DNA from: Bacteroidota bacterium
GTDB taxonomy: Bacteria > Bacteroidota > Bacteroidia > Chitinophagales > JADJOU01
Assembly (NCBI GenBank): GCA_016713645.1
Contig: JADJOU010000023.1
Span: 1-50,601 of the forward strand
Length of the DNA stretch: 50,601 nt
Direction: 5' to 3'
In this document: positions 37,757 to 47,506 of the stretch, one piece after another
Layout: each line of letters begins with the position of its first letter
Position numbering within the stretch: the stretch's first letter is position 1
Notes under the pieces: model-generated
The model's input: only the letters and a program-made list of their open reading frames with translations
The model's database searches: none
What the model was told of the DNA's origin: nothing
Position numbers and translations under genes: made by a program

Positions 37757-39226
37757 TTAAATATTGTCATAGACAATATTAGAGAGATGCTCTTCCATAT
37801 CTTTTACGAGCGTAACCTTGATGGTATTGGTCTTGCCTTTATCCTGAAGTGGCATGGATGCTGTATTGATGACGATATCTCCTTTACAGACGAGTTTTTC
37901 GTGTTTGAGAATTTCAATGATATCATTGATGGTCTTATCAGTTCCTTCAAATCCCTCATAATAAAAACCTCGAACGCCCCAAATCAAGCTGAACGTGTAT
38001 AACAAGGGTTTATTGTCCGTAAAAATATAGAGATTGGCTTTCGGTCGGTAACTCGACACTCTAAATGCGGTATATCCAGATCTCGTCATACCAAGGATGG
38101 CCTTTGCATGCAAATCTTCAGACAATTTCACGGCATTGAAGCAAATGGAATCGGGAATTAATTCATCTAAAATTTCACTCGGCACATATTTCTTATTGTG
38201 GTAAATGATATCTGAATTTTCGACATTGGTGATGATTTTTGTCATCGTCTCAATGGTCTTAACCGGAAATTTTCCAACAGATGTCTCTCCGCTCAGCATG
38301 AGCGCATCAGCTCCATCAATAACGGCATTGGCAACATCCGTAATCTCCGCTCTTGTTGGGGTACTGCGAATGGTCATACTATCCATCATCTGCGTTGCGA
38401 TAATAACGGGCTTTCCTTTTCATTGCATTTCCTGGCGATGCTCTTTTTGAATGAGGGGCACCTTCTCCATAGGCACTTCGACTGCTAAGTCTCCGCGCGC
38501 TACCATGATGCCATCTGAAACATCAATAATTGCATCTATATTCGTGACTGCTTCTGGCTTTTCAATCTTTGCAATGATTTTGATATAGGCATTGCGCTCA
38601 CCCAACCAATTCTTCAATTCCAAAACATCCTCTGGCTTGCGCACAAAACTCAAGGCAATCCAATTGGCCCTATTTTCTACCGCAAATTTAATATCGCTCC
38701 AATCTTTCTCTGTGATGCTGGGAACTGTCGTAACTGTATCGGGCATATTTACCCCCTTTTTCGAACTGAGGATGCCTCCGTCGATTACCACCATTTTCAC
38801 ATCGTGCTCATCGATAATTTCCACCGTGCGCAATTTCAATTTTCCATCATCCATCAAGATGGTCTCGCCCACTTTGAGGTCTTGCGCCAAGCGATCATAA
38901 CTGATGTATACCTTGTCTTTATTCGATACTTGTGGGATAGAAGTTACGATAATTTCATCGCCTTCCGCTAATTCCAATGAATCAAACTCCACCATGCCCA
39001 CGCGAATCTTTGGCCCTTGAATATCTGCGAGAATGGCCACTTTCGATTTATCTCTTTTGTTAATGGCTTTGATAGAATTAAATCCCTCGCGATGAAAATC
39101 ATAATCGCCATGAGAGAAATTAAACCTAAACACGTCAACTCCTTCTTGAATCATATCATGCAAGACTTCAGCAGATGAACATGCCGGTCCGTATGTCGCG
39201 ATAATTTTTGTCTTGTTGTATTTCAC
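37757..39226 (-). CDS. pyk: Pyruvate kinase, apparent stop from two nearby indels
   Basis: The enzyme makes pyruvate and ATP from phosphoenolpyruvate. Seen are KIIATYGPACSSAEVLHDMI, FRFNFSHGDYDFH, the catalytic-site Lys/Mg region IIAKIEKPEAVTNIDAIID and MVARGDLAVEVP. The frame meets TGA at 38417-38419, but shifting one base after QKE reads IARKCNEK and a second shift returns to GKPVIIATQMMDSM, exactly the family sequence. So one extra and one missing base within about 30 bases create a false stop. Total about 490 codons. The C-terminal domain ends with TNTIKVTLVKDM. Confidence 0.9.
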
Positions 39227-39247
39227 GATTCTCTAAATTTACTTGCG

Positions 39248-39255
39248 CAAATGTA
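39248..39255 (-). promoter_or_regulatory. -7 promoter box TACATTTG for pyk
   Basis: Minus-strand TACATTTG, 21 bases upstream of the pyk start codon. Confidence 0.6.
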
Positions 39256-39356
39256 CACTAATTGAGATTTATTCCCTTTATTAAGTCTTACAGGTATTAA
39301 TTCATGTTAATCAAAGCAAATTTTACCTCAAATCAAAACGATATAAAAAAAATGCG

Positions 39357-39364
39357 TAGGTTTG
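39357..39364 (+). promoter_or_regulatory. -7 promoter box TAGGTTTG, four bases before a GTG start
   Basis: TAGGTTTG-TTCA-GTG: the same four-base spacing as the other three leaderless candidates. Confidence 0.55.
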
Positions 39365-39368
39365 TTCA

Positions 39369-40452
39369 GTGTTAAAGAAAATTGATTGGTACATCATTAA
39401 GCGGTTCTTGGGCAGTTTTGGCTTCACCATAGCCTTATTGGTCGCCATTGCTATCTCCATTGACCTCTCGGAGAAGATAGACAATTTTATCAAACATCAA
39501 TTGACTGCTAGCGAAGTTATCTTTGGCTTTTACATCAATTTTGTCCCTTATATCGTCGCCCTTTTGGGTTCTTACTTTATTTTCATCACTGTTATATTTT
39601 TCACCTCTCAATTGGCAGAGAAATCTGAAATCATCGCCATGTTCAATAGCGGGATGAGCTTCTATAGATTGATGATACCCTATATCGTATCGGCCTCTCT
39701 ATTGGCTGGATTCCTATGGTTTTCGAATAATTATATGGTGCCGTGGGCAAATAAGCGCCGCTTAGCTTTTGAGAATAAGTATATCGCATTTACAGGTTAT
39801 ACTTCTAGCCGGAATCTACACAGAAAATTAGATGAGAACACGTATGTCTATTTTGAATTTTATGATGCTGCAGAGAAATATGGTTCCAAAGTATCTGTTG
39901 AGAAAATTGTAAAGAACAAAGTCGTCTATAAAATATTCAGTGAAATGGCCACGTATGATTCGGCTAAATCAGAATGGACTTTCAAGAATTATATCGAGCG
40001 AGATTTCACGAATACGCAGAACAACTTGTCTAAAGGAAATTCAAAGAAAATGGTCTTGGATTTAAATCCATTAGAATTTGTCAAACGCTGGACTTATGTA
40101 GAAGAATTGAGTTCGCCTGAATTGCGCGATAAGATTGCAGGAATTAAAATTACAAGGGGCAGAGAATACAACCAATTTTGAATTGGAATTATACCGACGC
40201 ACTGCTTCTGCATTTGGAGTTATTATATTGTCCATTATTGGACTCACTATAGCCTCCAAAAAGATCAGAGGTGGATTGGGATTGCACTTAGTCATTGGGA
40301 TTACGCTCTGTTCTATTTTTGAAATCATCCAGAAGTTCTCCGTCACATTTGCCACCAATGCCAATCTGCCGGCTGTTGTCGCGATATGGGTGCCCAATAT
40401 CCTCTTCGCCATCGTCGCTTTTGTACTGGTGTCGAGGTATGAGAAGCAGTAA
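39369..40452 (+). CDS. LptG/LptF-family lipopolysaccharide export permease, one frameshift
   Basis: The protein starts at GTG 39369 (LKKIDWYIIKRFLGSFGFTI) with three membrane helices in the first 130 residues, a periplasmic jellyroll, and after a shift near 40150 the continuation LQGAENTTNFELELYRRTAS with three more helices (GVIILSIIGLTIASKKIRGG; LLFAIVAFVLVSRYE-type end). Six helices around a jellyroll is the YjgP/YjgQ layout that pulls LPS out of the inner membrane. The two halves overlap and join when one base is removed. Length about 361 codons. Confidence 0.85.
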
Positions 40453-40524
40453 TCAAGATGCCTTTTTTAAAATAAAAAAGAAATCAATGGCAATCATTCC
40501 GAACTCATTTTCTCAACATACCCA

Positions 40525-40554
40525 ATAAAAAAGCCCCGTCTTTCGACAGGGCTC
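40525..40554 (-). terminator. Intrinsic terminator after prs-rplY
   Basis: Minus strand AGCCCTGTC-GAAA-GACGGGGCT followed by TTTTTTATT, 27 bases past the rplY stop. Confidence 0.88.
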
Positions 40555-40580
40555 TTCATTAGGTTTTAATTTCAGTCTAA

Positions 40581-41165
40581 TTATTTCTTTGCAGCATCAG
40601 CACCTGGTTGTGCTCCTCTCAATGCTCTTGGGATTGATACTGTAGCAACTGGCAATGATGGTGAAGTCAAGATTTCGATTCCATCCATTTGGATATCCTT
40701 TACTCTCAAAGATTTTCCCATTTCCAAATTCGTCACATCCAATTCAATTCTTGAAGGGATTTTATCCACGTCTGCTTTTACTTTCAATTTTCTAACTTTC
40801 ATTTCCAATTTTCCTCCAGCTTGTTGGCCTTTCGCAAATCCCTTTAAAAACAATGGAATTTCCGTTTTAACCTTAGCTCCTGGAATCAATTCTTGAAAAT
40901 CTACGTGCATCATTTTATCAGTCAATGCATGAAACTGAATTTCTTTGACAATTGCTTTTGTCGCTTTTCCATCGATATTCAATTCAATCACATTGAATTT
41001 ATCTGTGAATACTGTTTTTTTCAATGTATTGTAGTCTACAGAGAAATTCGTGTTTCCATTTCCTCCGTAAAGATTACATGGTACTGTGTCGTTAGTGCGG
41101 TCTGCCTTGCTGGCAACTTTTCCTACCGCTACTCTTGTCTTTCCTTCTAATTTAAAGATATCCAT
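40581..41165 (-). CDS. rplY: 50S ribosomal protein L25 (general stress/CTC form)
   Basis: 194 residues, the long TL5/CTC form with an N-terminal 5S-rRNA-binding domain (TRVAVGKVASKADRTNDTVP, CNLYGGNGNTNF) and a C-terminal beta domain (VDFQELIPGAKVKTEIPLFL). It starts 12 bases after prs and ends in the terminator, so it shares the prs transcript, an arrangement seen widely in bacteria. Confidence 0.94.
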   Translation of the reverse strand: MDIFKLEGKTRVAVGKVASKADRTNDTVPCNLYGGNGNTNFSVDYNTLKKTVFTDKFNVIELNIDGKATKAIVKEIQFHALTDKMMHVDFQELIPGAKVKTEIPLFLKGFAKGQQAGGKLEMKVRKLKVKADVDKIPSRIELDVTNLEMGKSLRVKDIQMDGIEILTSPSLPVATVSIPRALRGAQPGADAAKK

Positions 41166-41177
41166 CGCGTTTTGTTT

Positions 41178-42119
41178 TTAATTGTTTTTTATAAATAATG
41201 AATTAATAGATTTATTCTCGTGTGTATTTCGAATCGCCGTTGCAAACAACTTAGCTACCGTCAATACTTTTATCTTCTCATTCTTGCTCGTCAAAGGAAT
41301 AGTATCTGTTACGACCAATTCTGTCAACGAAGAATTCAATACGGTGTCATATGCCTTGCCAGATAATACTGGGTGCGTACAAAATGCTCGAACACTTTTT
41401 GCCCCTTTTTCCATCATCAAATTCGAAGCCTTGCAAAGGGTATTTCCCGTATCAATGATATCATCGACCATGATCACGTTCTTTCCCTCGACATTTCCAA
41501 TCACTTGCATCTCCGACACCTCATTATGACGCTTTCTATATTTATCGCAAATCACCATATCGCAGTTCAAATTCTGCGCATAGAATCTCGCTCTCTTTGT
41601 ACTTCCCACATCTGATGCAGCTACGATTATGTCCTCCAAGCCCAATGACTTGATATAAGGCGCAAAAATCGCCGAACCAAATAGATTATCCAATGGAATA
41701 TCGAAAAAACCTTGAATCTGATCTGCATGCAAATCCATGGTCATGATTCGATCTGCCCCAGATGCAACCAATAAATTGGCAACCAATTTCGCTGCAATAC
41801 TCACCCGCGGCCTATCCTTTCTATCTTGTCTGGCATAGCCAAAATAAGGCATAACCACCGTAATATACTGAGCTGAAGCGCGCTTTGCTGCATCGATCAA
41901 CATCAACAATTCCATCCAATTATCGTGTGGCTGAAAAGTGCTTTGAATAATAAAAACATATTCTCCACGCACCGATTCGTTGATGACTGGCTGAATCTCT
42001 CCATCGCTAAACCGATTGATTGTCACATCACCTAGCGCCATTCCATAATTAGCAGCGATTGATTCTGCTAAATACCTTGAAGACGTCCCACTGAGCAATT
42101 TTACCCCAGATGTTACCAT
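41178..42119 (-). CDS. prs: Ribose-phosphate pyrophosphokinase
   Basis: It makes PRPP for nucleotide, His and Trp synthesis. From ATG 42119 (MVTSGVKLLSGTSSRYLAES) the protein has 313 residues, the family norm; the in-frame ATG at 42167 adds 16 residues that no homologue needs. Motifs are MPYFGYARQDRKDRPR, MTMDLHADQIQGFFDIP and the PRPP loop VMVDDIIDTGNTLC. A -7 box sits 21 bases upstream. Confidence 0.95.
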   Translation of the reverse strand: MVTSGVKLLSGTSSRYLAESIAANYGMALGDVTINRFSDGEIQPVINESVRGEYVFIIQSTFQPHDNWMELLMLIDAAKRASAQYITVVMPYFGYARQDRKDRPRVSIAAKLVANLLVASGADRIMTMDLHADQIQGFFDIPLDNLFGSAIFAPYIKSLGLEDIIVAASDVGSTKRARFYAQNLNCDMVICDKYRKRHNEVSEMQVIGNVEGKNVIMVDDIIDTGNTLCKASNLMMEKGAKSVRAFCTHPVLSGKAYDTVLNSSLTELVVTDTIPLTSKNEKIKVLTVAKLFATAIRNTHENKSINSLFIKNN

Positions 42120-42140
42120 ATCGATTTTAAATTTGGACGG

Positions 42141-42148
42141 CAAAGATA
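42141..42148 (-). promoter_or_regulatory. -7 promoter box TATCTTTG for prs-rplY
   Basis: Minus-strand TATCTTTG upstream of ATG 42119; it lies inside the alternative longer frame, which argues for the shorter start. Confidence 0.6.
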
Positions 42149-42281
42149 GGTTTTTTTTGCAATCCACATGAAAAATATGTACCTCAAGTCCATTAAATCT
42201 CAGAAATCACTTCTTTTGACCGATAAAAACTAAACTATTTCATTATTTAAAGTTTTCTAATTCATAAATATTTTAAATTAA

Positions 42282-42289
42282 TACATTTG
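42282..42289 (+). promoter_or_regulatory. -7 promoter box TACATTTG for acyl-CoA dehydrogenase
   Basis: TACATTTG 20 bases before the ATG at 42310. Confidence 0.6.
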
Positions 42290-42309
42290 CTGCCCGAAAA
42301 AGAATTTAC

Positions 42310-43449
42310 ATGAATTTTGAACAATCAGAAAATCAAAAAATGATTGCAGAGTCAATCAGAGACTTTGCGAAAAAAGAAATTGTCCCTTTTATCAGAGAGT
42401 GGGATGAGAGCCAAGAATTCCCTAGACATGTATTTACCAAATTAGGTGAAATGGGCTTGATGGGGATGTTGATACCAACAGAATATGGCGGCGCTGGATT
42501 GACATACGATGAATATATCACTGCCATTGTCGAATTGTCCAAAGTATGTGGTTCCATTGGACTTAGCTACGCTGCACACAATTCACTTTGCACCATGCAC
42601 CTTTTCATGTTTGGCAATGAAGAACAGAGAAGAAAATATAGTCCAAAATTGGCCTCTGGCGAATTTATCGGCGCTTGGGCACTTACGGAACCCAATACAG
42701 GATCAGATGCAAGGCGCATGAAATGCACCGCTGTCAAAGATGGCGATGATTGGATTTTGAATGGAACAAAAACATTTATTACCCACGGGAAAACGGGTGA
42801 TGTCATGGTTGCCATTGTCAGAACAGGCGAATTATTGGATTCACATGGAATGACAGCCTTCATCATCGAACGCGGAAATCCAGGATTGAAATCAGGAAAA
42901 AAAGAAGATAAATTGGGCATGCGCGCTTCTGAAACGGCTGAAGTTATATTCGACAACTGCCGCGTTCCAGCATCTGCTGTACTTGGCAAAGAAGGCGAAG
43001 GTTTTATCCAAGCTATGAAGATTTTGGATGGTGGTAGAATTTCTATCGCATCACTCGGATTGGGCATGGCGAAAGGCGCTTACGAAGCTTCTGTAAAATA
43101 TGCCAAAGAGCGTCAACAATTCGGAAAGTCAATATCTGAGCAACAAGCAATTGCCTTTAAATTGGCGGATATGGCGACTAAAATTGAAGCGGGCGAATTG
43201 CTCACTTTCCAAGCGGGATACCTCAAAAACAATGGCAAAAAATTGACAAAAGAATCCGCTATCGCGAAATATTATACTTCAGAAATCGCTTGTCAAATTG
43301 CGAATGACGCAGTTCAAATATTCGGTGGATATGGCTATGTCAAAGATTTCCCTGTAGAGAAATTCTATAGAGATGTCAAGCTTTGCACCATAGGTGAGGG
43401 AACTTCAGAGATCCAAAAATTGGTCATCTCTAGAGAAATCCTCCGTTAA
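42310..43449 (+). CDS. Acyl-CoA dehydrogenase
   Basis: This 379-residue flavoprotein catalyses the first oxidation of fatty acyl-CoA. Seen are LTEPNTGSDARRMKCTAV, WILNGTKTFITHGKTGDVMV, YAKERQQFGKSISEQQAIAF and the C-terminal FGGYGYVKDFPVEKFYRD, with the catalytic Glu in IGEGTSEIQKLVI. The position of that Glu is that of short/medium-chain and butyryl-CoA-type enzymes. Confidence 0.94.
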   Translation: MNFEQSENQKMIAESIRDFAKKEIVPFIREWDESQEFPRHVFTKLGEMGLMGMLIPTEYGGAGLTYDEYITAIVELSKVCGSIGLSYAAHNSLCTMHLFMFGNEEQRRKYSPKLASGEFIGAWALTEPNTGSDARRMKCTAVKDGDDWILNGTKTFITHGKTGDVMVAIVRTGELLDSHGMTAFIIERGNPGLKSGKKEDKLGMRASETAEVIFDNCRVPASAVLGKEGEGFIQAMKILDGGRISIASLGLGMAKGAYEASVKYAKERQQFGKSISEQQAIAFKLADMATKIEAGELLTFQAGYLKNNGKKLTKESAIAKYYTSEIACQIANDAVQIFGGYGYVKDFPVEKFYRDVKLCTIGEGTSEIQKLVISREILR

Positions 43450-43480
43450 TTTCGACTCATTTTAAATCAAAATAGCCAGG

Positions 43481-43687
43481 ATGAAACTACTTAAAATATT
43501 TCAAAAAGTTTGGCTAGCTGCTGCTGCATTGGCTATTTTCTTTGCAGTCACCAATGCATGGAAATTGCAATCGTTCAACTATAAAGTCTATTTCCCGCTC
43601 ATCTGCGCTGTTTTTTGCGGCATTGTATATTGGAATTTGGGAAAGCAGATTCGATTTAAAGAAGAAATGGACAATAAAAAATCATAG
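43481..43687 (+). CDS. Small two-helix membrane protein
   Basis: 68 residues with hydrophobic segments at about 9-27 and 35-52 and a basic C-terminal tail. It follows the acyl-CoA dehydrogenase by 31 bases. No family known to me. Confidence 0.55.
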   Translation: MKLLKIFQKVWLAAAALAIFFAVTNAWKLQSFNYKVYFPLICAVFCGIVYWNLGKQIRFKEEMDNKKS

Positions 43688-43807
43688 TTAGTTTTTTCAT
43701 TCCTCCTTAGCTCAATTAAATGGTATAGAGCGATTAAATATTATTATTGGGTTCTCCTCTAGAATTCAACATTATAAAGAGATTCTACAATAAAAAAATA
43801 GCACAAA

Positions 43808-44617
43808 ATGAATCATGCAATAAACTATTCTGAAAAAATTATGGATTGGCTTAAAGACTATGGCCCTAATCTCATCGGTGCGATTTTAGTATTTGTTATA
43901 GGGCTCTATTTGACCAATATAGCGGGAAAACTCGTTTCTAAAGCACTACACAAAAAAGAAATCGATTCCTCCCTTCAGAGTTTCTTGGGAAGTCTCGTCA
44001 GTGGCGGTTTAAAAGTATTGCTATTGATTACCGTAGCCGGAATGCTGGGAATTCAGACCACCTCGTTTGTTGCTATTATAGGTGCACTTGGATTGGCTGT
44101 TGGATTAGCACTACAAGGCTCTCTCGCTAATTTTGCAGGAGGAATTCTCATTCTAGTATTCAAGCCTTTTAAAATAGGTGATTTAATAGAATCTGGCGGT
44201 CAGACAGGCACCGTCCAAGAAATTCAAATATTCAATACCATTATATTGACGGCAGAACACAAAACGGTGATTCTAGCGAATGGAGGCGTATCCAATGGTA
44301 CCATTATCAATTACACCAAACATGGCAGCCTGAGGGTGGATATCACTGTGGCACTAGCGCTAGATACAGATATTGATAAAGCGAGGTCCATTGCAATTGA
44401 AACCATGCTCGCCTCAGAATTCATTTTAAGGGAACCTGCACCCACTTTTAATGTTTTAAAAGTGGCTGATGGTATGATTACATGCGCCGTTCGACCCTAT
44501 GCCGCTCCTAGCAACTATTGGAAAGCCTATTTCAGTATGCAAGAAAAATTAAAATTGGCTTTTGATAAAAATGATATTCATGGCCCAACTCCAACGACAA
44601 TTACCATAAACAAGTAA
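43808..44617 (+). CDS. Small-conductance mechanosensitive channel (MscS)
   Basis: 269 residues with three membrane helices; the pore helix GALGLAVGLALQGSLANFAG has the Gly/Ala ridge of MscS, followed by the beta-domain start FKPFKIGDLIESGGQTGTVQ. This short form lets ions out on hypo-osmotic shock. Confidence 0.93.
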   Translation: MNHAINYSEKIMDWLKDYGPNLIGAILVFVIGLYLTNIAGKLVSKALHKKEIDSSLQSFLGSLVSGGLKVLLLITVAGMLGIQTTSFVAIIGALGLAVGLALQGSLANFAGGILILVFKPFKIGDLIESGGQTGTVQEIQIFNTIILTAEHKTVILANGGVSNGTIINYTKHGSLRVDITVALALDTDIDKARSIAIETMLASEFILREPAPTFNVLKVADGMITCAVRPYAAPSNYWKAYFSMQEKLKLAFDKNDIHGPTPTTITINK

Positions 44618-44720
44618 TATCTGTGCCATTAATTTAACAAAATAACTGCTTGATTGATAGCCTTTTTGCCCTAAATTCATGAATTTGAATATTTTTCCTC
44701 ATTTTAATTTTGTTTTTTAT

Positions 44721-44728
44721 TACATTTG
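44721..44728 (+). promoter_or_regulatory. -7 promoter box TACATTTG for rpmH-rnpA-yidD
   Basis: TACATTTG 40 bases upstream of rpmH; the preceding TTTTATTA region is very T-rich but has no clear -33 box. Confidence 0.6.
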
Positions 44729-44768
44729 CACTCCCAAAAATTGAAACAATTGTAAATATTGATATACT

Positions 44769-44924
44769 ATGAAACGTACATTCCAACCATCGAGAAGAAA
44801 GAGATCCAATAAGCATGGTTTCCGCAAGCGCATGAGCACTGCTAATGGCAGAAGAGTGTTGAGAACGAGAAGAGCTAAAGGACGCAAAAAATTGACCGTT
44901 TCTGACGAGAAAAGACTTAAATAA
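44769..44924 (+). CDS. rpmH: 50S ribosomal protein L34
   Basis: A 51-residue protein beginning MKRTFQPSRRKRSNKHGFRK and continuing RMSTANGRRVLRTRRAKGRK, the universal L34 sequence. It stands first of rpmH-rnpA-yidD. Basic and intact. Confidence 0.98.
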   Translation: MKRTFQPSRRKRSNKHGFRKRMSTANGRRVLRTRRAKGRKKLTVSDEKRLK

Positions 44925-44934
44925 GAGCGCATTA

Positions 44935-45329
44935 TTCCAGGGAAACACCCTGAGGAGTATTGAGCGTATCAAAAGCGAAAAGGTAATCACTGAGCTGTTT
45001 AATCAAGCAAATGTGGTTACCTTTTTATGTTTGCGATGCCATTGGAAAGTCATACCCAACATAGATTTTCCCGTTCAAATGGCGGTTTCTGTCGCTAAAA
45101 AAAAACTCAAACACGCCGTCGATCGCAATACAGTCAAACGACGAGTCAGAGAGGCTTACAGGGTTCAAAAACACCCACTATATCAAATCGCCTCAGATAA
45201 ATCCCTAAACATCGCCTTGATGTTTATCTATCTCCCAATCAAGTGGAAGATTCCAAAGTCATTCGCGAATCCGTTGAAAAAATAATCGCCAAAATTTATA
45301 AAAAAATCGATGCTACAAAAACTGAATAA
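44935..45329 (+). CDS. rnpA: Ribonuclease P protein component, one frameshift, start unclear
   Basis: Protein subunit of RNase P, which trims tRNA 5' ends. TLRSIERIKSEKVITELFNQ leads to the RNR motif region AVSVAKKKLKHAVDRNTVKR RVREAYR. Near 45238 the frame as written runs to a stop at 45285, but dropping to the next frame after FIYLP gives NQVEDSKVIRESVEKIIAKI YKKIDATKTE and a stop at 45329. No ATG/GTG/TTG opens the frame between rpmH and codon TLRSIER; the start may be CTG 44950 or hidden by an error. It overlaps yidD by 20 bases. Confidence 0.85.
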
Positions 45330-45543
45330 ATGGTTGGCATTGCCTTTTAAATGGTTGATTCTATTCTACAAAAAAGCCATTTCACCTTCGCTGCCGCCAG
45401 CGTGCAGGTACCACCCGACTTGTTCTGTCTACGCACTCGAGGCATTCGAAAAATATGGATTATTCAAAGGTTTCTATTTAGCCACCAAGCGCATCCTCTC
45501 CTGTCACCCTTTTGGAGGGAGCGGATACGACCCCGTACCTTAA
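45310..45543 (+). CDS. yidD: Membrane protein insertion efficiency factor YidD
   Basis: 77 residues with the family block SPSLPPACRYHPTCSVYALE, then FKGFYLATKRILSCHPFGGS and GYDPVP. It starts inside the end of rnpA, as in most genomes, and helps YidC-dependent insertion. Confidence 0.95.
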   Translation: MLQKLNKWLALPFKWLILFYKKAISPSLPPACRYHPTCSVYALEAFEKYGLFKGFYLATKRILSCHPFGGSGYDPVP

Positions 45544-45630
45544 CTTTTTTTAGTAATTATAAATTTTCAGTTTTAGGCTAAAAATCCCATATTTACATTC
45601 CACTGATGTGTTGAATTAAACCCAAAGAAT

Positions 45631-47284
45631 ATGATTAAGCGAAAAATTTTACTTCCCGTTTTTATTGGCATACTCTCCATCGGCTTGTTCTCTTTTACAA
45701 CCGATTTTTTGAAGTATCCAAGAACTTAGATATTTACGCCTCCCTTTTTAAGGAATTGAATGCCTATTATGTCGATGATGTCGACCCGAATAAATTGATG
45801 CGCAAAGGCATTGACGCCATGCTCAATGATTTAGACCCCTATACCGATTTCATCTCTGAAGCGGATATCGAAGACTATCGATTTATGACTTCTGGAAAAT
45901 ACGGTGGAATTGGCTCGCTCATCGCTACGCGCGGTGAATATGTCATCGTATCCGAACCCTATGAAGGTTTCCCCGCTGATAGAGCTGGATTGAAAGCCGG
46001 TGATATCTTCTTGGAAATCGATGGCAAATCAGTCAAAGGAAAGAAAACAGACGACGTGAGCAAAGTCTTGAAAGGCCAACCAGGCACAAAAGTGAAAGTC
46101 CTCATCAAGCGCCCACAAGCCGATGGCAGCGAAAAAAAATGACGTTTGACTTAGATAGAGAAGAAATCAAAATCAAAAATGTCCCCTATTACGGCATGGT
46201 CAACGATAAAACCGGCTATATCGTCTTATCTAATTTTACAGAAAATGCGGGAGATGAAGTGCGAAACGCCCTGAAAGAACTCAAATCCAAACACAAACCA
46301 GAGAGCGTGATTTTAGACCTAAGAGGAAACCCAGGAGGACTCTTGCACGAGGCCGTGAATATCTCCAATGTATTCATCGATAAAAATCAGGAGATCTGCA
46401 CCACCAAAGGGAAGGTAGAAGAATGGCTCAAATCATTTAAAACAAATAATAATGCAGAAGATACCGAAATCCCACTCTGTGTGCTGGTCAACGGAGGTTC
46501 TGCTTCCGCTTCTGAAATCGTTTCGGGAAGTATTCAAGATCTTGACAGAGGGGTTGTAGTAGGTACGCGAACTTTTGGCAAGGGTTTAGTGCAATCGACG
46601 AGAAATCTGCCTTACAACACCAAACTCAAAGTAACAACAGCAAAATATTATATCCCAAGCGGTCGATGTATTCAAGCGATTAATTATGCCGAAAAAAATG
46701 CCGATGGCAGTGTAAAAAAAGTGCCAGATTCTTTAAAAGTTTCCTTTAAGACAAAGAATGGCCGAATTGTCTATGATGGTGGTGGTATTGATCCAGATGC
46801 AAAAGTAGAGCGCCCGCAATTGAGCAAATTGGCGATCAGCCTTATCACCAAAAACTTCTTATTCGACTACGCGACTAAATACTATACCACGCATCCAAAA
46901 ATTAAACCTCCTAGAGAATTTAGTTTATCAGACGATGAGTTTAAAGATTTTGTGAAGTTCCTAGAGGGCAAGGAATATGACTATACGACAGAGACAGAGG
47001 ATATGCTCAAAAAATTCAAGGATAAATCCTCTGAAGAGAAATATTTCGAAGCGATAAAAGGGGAATTTGAAGCGCTAAATGCCAAACTAAAGCACGACAA
47101 AACCCATGATATCGACAAAGCAAAAGATGAAATCAAGGAATTGTTGGAGAATTAGATCATCGTGCGCTATTACTACAATAAAGGCCGCTTAGAGCACAAT
47201 TTCAAATACGACGAAGAGATTCAAAAAGCATTGTCTATTCTTTCGAACAAGGCGGAATACCAGAAGTTGATTACTAAGAAATAA
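45631..47284 (+). CDS. S41-family C-terminal processing peptidase, two frameshifts and an internal TAG
   Basis: ATG 45631 opens a signal anchor (LLPVFIGILSIGLFSFTT). A T6 run near 45700 is one short: with T7 it reads DFFEVSKNLDIYASLF and continues into the PDZ domain (GGIGSLIATRGEYVIVSEPY). An A8 run near 46133-46140 is one short too. The protease domain has the Ser motif GGSASASEIVSGSIQDLDRG and later KVTTAKYYIPSGRCIQ. TAG at 47153 replaces Glu; after it the frame goes on as IIVRYYYNKGRLEHNFKYDE to TAA 47284. Total about 550 codons. It probably trims exported proteins at their C-termini. Confidence 0.88.
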
Positions 47285-47441
47285 GTTGTTAGTTGTAAGA
47301 TGTGAGTTGTAAGTTATTGCCGTTTTATAGGAGTCCGACAAAGTGTCGGGATTGGTTGATGGGATTTTAGTGGAATTTAGGATGGAAATAGAATCATTCA
47401 TGACCAATGCTGCATTAGCTAAGAATATAAAGTAAGACAAG

Positions 47442-47473
47442 AAAAAAGCCCGCTCGATGAGCGGGCTTTTTTT
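47442..47473. terminator. Bidirectional intrinsic terminator
   Basis: AAAAAAGCCCGCTC-GATGA-GCGGGCTTTTTTT between the convergent S41 protease and PfkB genes; T-runs on both strands. Confidence 0.9.
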
Positions 47474-47506
47474 ATAAGACTTGATTTTCGCTTTCGCGGC
47501 AGTGGC

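Noticed and set aside
42120..42167. Longer start for prs
   Set aside because: The extra 16 residues are not part of the family and a promoter box lies within them.
38417..47155. Stop-codon recoding (TGA, TAG, TAA as sense)
   Set aside because: Three different stops are involved, the TGA is explained by paired indels, and intact genes end normally.
47189..47440. Minus-strand frame after the S41 gene
   Set aside because: It is antisense to the true end of the S41 gene and has no family look.
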